A stretch of DNA of 64,000 nt from Psychromonas sp. Urea-02u-13 (GTDB lineage: Bacteria; Pseudomonadota; Gammaproteobacteria; Enterobacterales; Psychromonadaceae). Positions 63,492-64,000 of the stretch are shown here, in pieces. The stretch is from positions 1 through 64,000 of the forward strand of contig NZ_PJBZ01000041.1 in NCBI RefSeq assembly GCF_002835995.1. Direction: 5' to 3'. The notes beneath the pieces are model-generated. The model was not told where the DNA came from and made no database searches. It worked only from the letters and a program-made list of their open reading frames with translations. Position 1 is the first letter of the stretch, and each line of letters starts with the position of its first letter. A program made the translations under genes and the position numbers.

Positions 63492-64000
63492 GGCTATGTC
63501 TGAGTAAACTGTTGTAAACCTGCCATACTTTATTTATGTGTTAATTACTATCAAGGTGATACTCATGAATGAACAACAATTTACTCCTTTTTTACAACAG
63601 CTTAAGTTGTTAAATCCCAGCCAAAAACAACGTCTTCACCATAATCTAGAAGCTCTCGAAACCTCAGCTGAAGAAGTATTAACAGTCAAAGCGACTTTAC
63701 GCGAGTGTCCTCATTGCCAATCTGAAAAATTAAAGCCTTGGGGTTCAAGCCATGGTTTGCCTCGTTATCGATGTGTAAAGTGCCTCAAAACGTGCAACCC
63801 ACTAACAAAATCACCGCTCGCAAGACTACGTAAACGAGATAAATGGTTACTCTATGCTCAGGCTTTAATTGATGGTTTAAGTATTAGAAAGGCCGCTAAA
63901 TTATGTGGTGTAAATAAGAATACCGCTTTTCAGTGGCGTCATCGATTTCTAGCCTTGGCAAATACTCATCAAGCAATACATGAAGAGGGAATTGTTGAAG
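63492..64000 (+). mobile_element. IS1595-type insertion sequence (5' part)
   Basis: The transposase gene starts at 63565, and the IS left end should lie just before, near 63492-63510 (GTCTGAGTAAACTGTTGTAA). The right end lies outside the window, so the exact boundary and target duplication cannot be checked. Confidence 0.55.
63565..64000 (+). CDS. IS1595 family transposase (partial)
   Basis: 145 codons are visible before the window ends. A zinc ribbon CPHC..RYRCVKC (about residues 49-74) precedes an HTH ([29 protein letters not shown]), the N-terminal layout of IS1595 transposases; the DDE/DDN catalytic domain would follow. AAGGTG precedes the ATG. Confidence 0.85.
   Translation, partial: MNEQQFTPFLQQLKLLNPSQKQRLHHNLEALETSAEEVLTVKATLRECPHCQSEKLKPWGSSHGLPRYRCVKCLKTCNPLTKSPLARLRKRDKWLLYAQALIDGLSIRKAAKLCGVNKNTAFQWRHRFLALANTHQAIHEEGIVE

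Overview
The window looks like the chromosome of a marine, AT-rich gammaproteobacterium of the Psychromonas/Alteromonadales type. This is an inference from the housekeeping genes (polB, leuB, nirBD, phoBR, rdgC, purT, nlpI, yaeP, yeaC and DUF2989 families) and from the many short palindromic repeats; no rRNA or tRNA gene is present to fix the taxon. It has two parts: a mobile, defence-rich region (1 to about 24,000) and an ordinary core chromosome (about 24,000 to 64,000) whose far end runs into an insertion sequence.

Mobile region. The left 9.1 kb carries a two-gene unit read leftward. The first gene is a giant 2,598-residue protein combining a DnaG-type zinc finger, primase core and Toprim domain, a reverse transcriptase with a YVDD active site, a 45-bp tandem repeat linker and a C-terminal nitrilase domain. 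The second is an overlapping two-helix membrane protein. The RT-nitrilase pairing is that of defence-associated reverse transcriptases (DRT class, UG1-like); the primase half makes this one unusual. From 9.1 to 12 kb there are repeats, small genes and pieces of an attachment site. An 11.5 kb element (about 11,945 to 23,457) follows. It is bounded by copies of a sequence that looks like the 3' end of a tmRNA gene (ATCTCCACCACCTA), starts with a tyrosine integrase, and carries a compact CBASS-like pair (CD-NTase with AGS-C domain plus a SLATT membrane effector), a serine recombinase, a decayed ATPase, a short operon with an HTH protein and a P-loop helicase-like protein preceded by a 24-bp perfect inverted repeat, and a leftward set of small exported proteins and lipoproteins. 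A second, almost deleted integrase start sits at its right junction, so several elements have inserted in tandem at one site.

Core region. After an M14 carboxypeptidase, an RluA-type pseudouridine synthase, an acrylyl-CoA reductase-like enzyme, trxC, a MocR regulator with a LysE exporter, and DNA polymerase II, there is a fatty-acid oxidation cluster (acyl-CoA ligase, thiolase, FadJ/FadB-type multifunctional enzyme, acyl-CoA dehydrogenase). A hipB antitoxin gene with a gutted hipA precedes leuB. A divergent nitrate assimilation cluster follows: nirB-nirD-nitrate transporter-PP2C/kinase leftward, with a good sigma-54 promoter, and nasA rightward. Then come a CBS-domain gene split by a MITE, a Nif3-family gene, phoB-phoR with a Pho box, rdgC, purT, a LexA-controlled sulA-like gene, yaeP, nlpI, small hypothetical genes and the start of an IS1595-type transposase cut by the window edge.

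The strongest candidates for undescribed biology are the primase-RT-nitrilase protein with its membrane partner, and the tmRNA-site tandem islands with their 12-bp-period repeat arrays.
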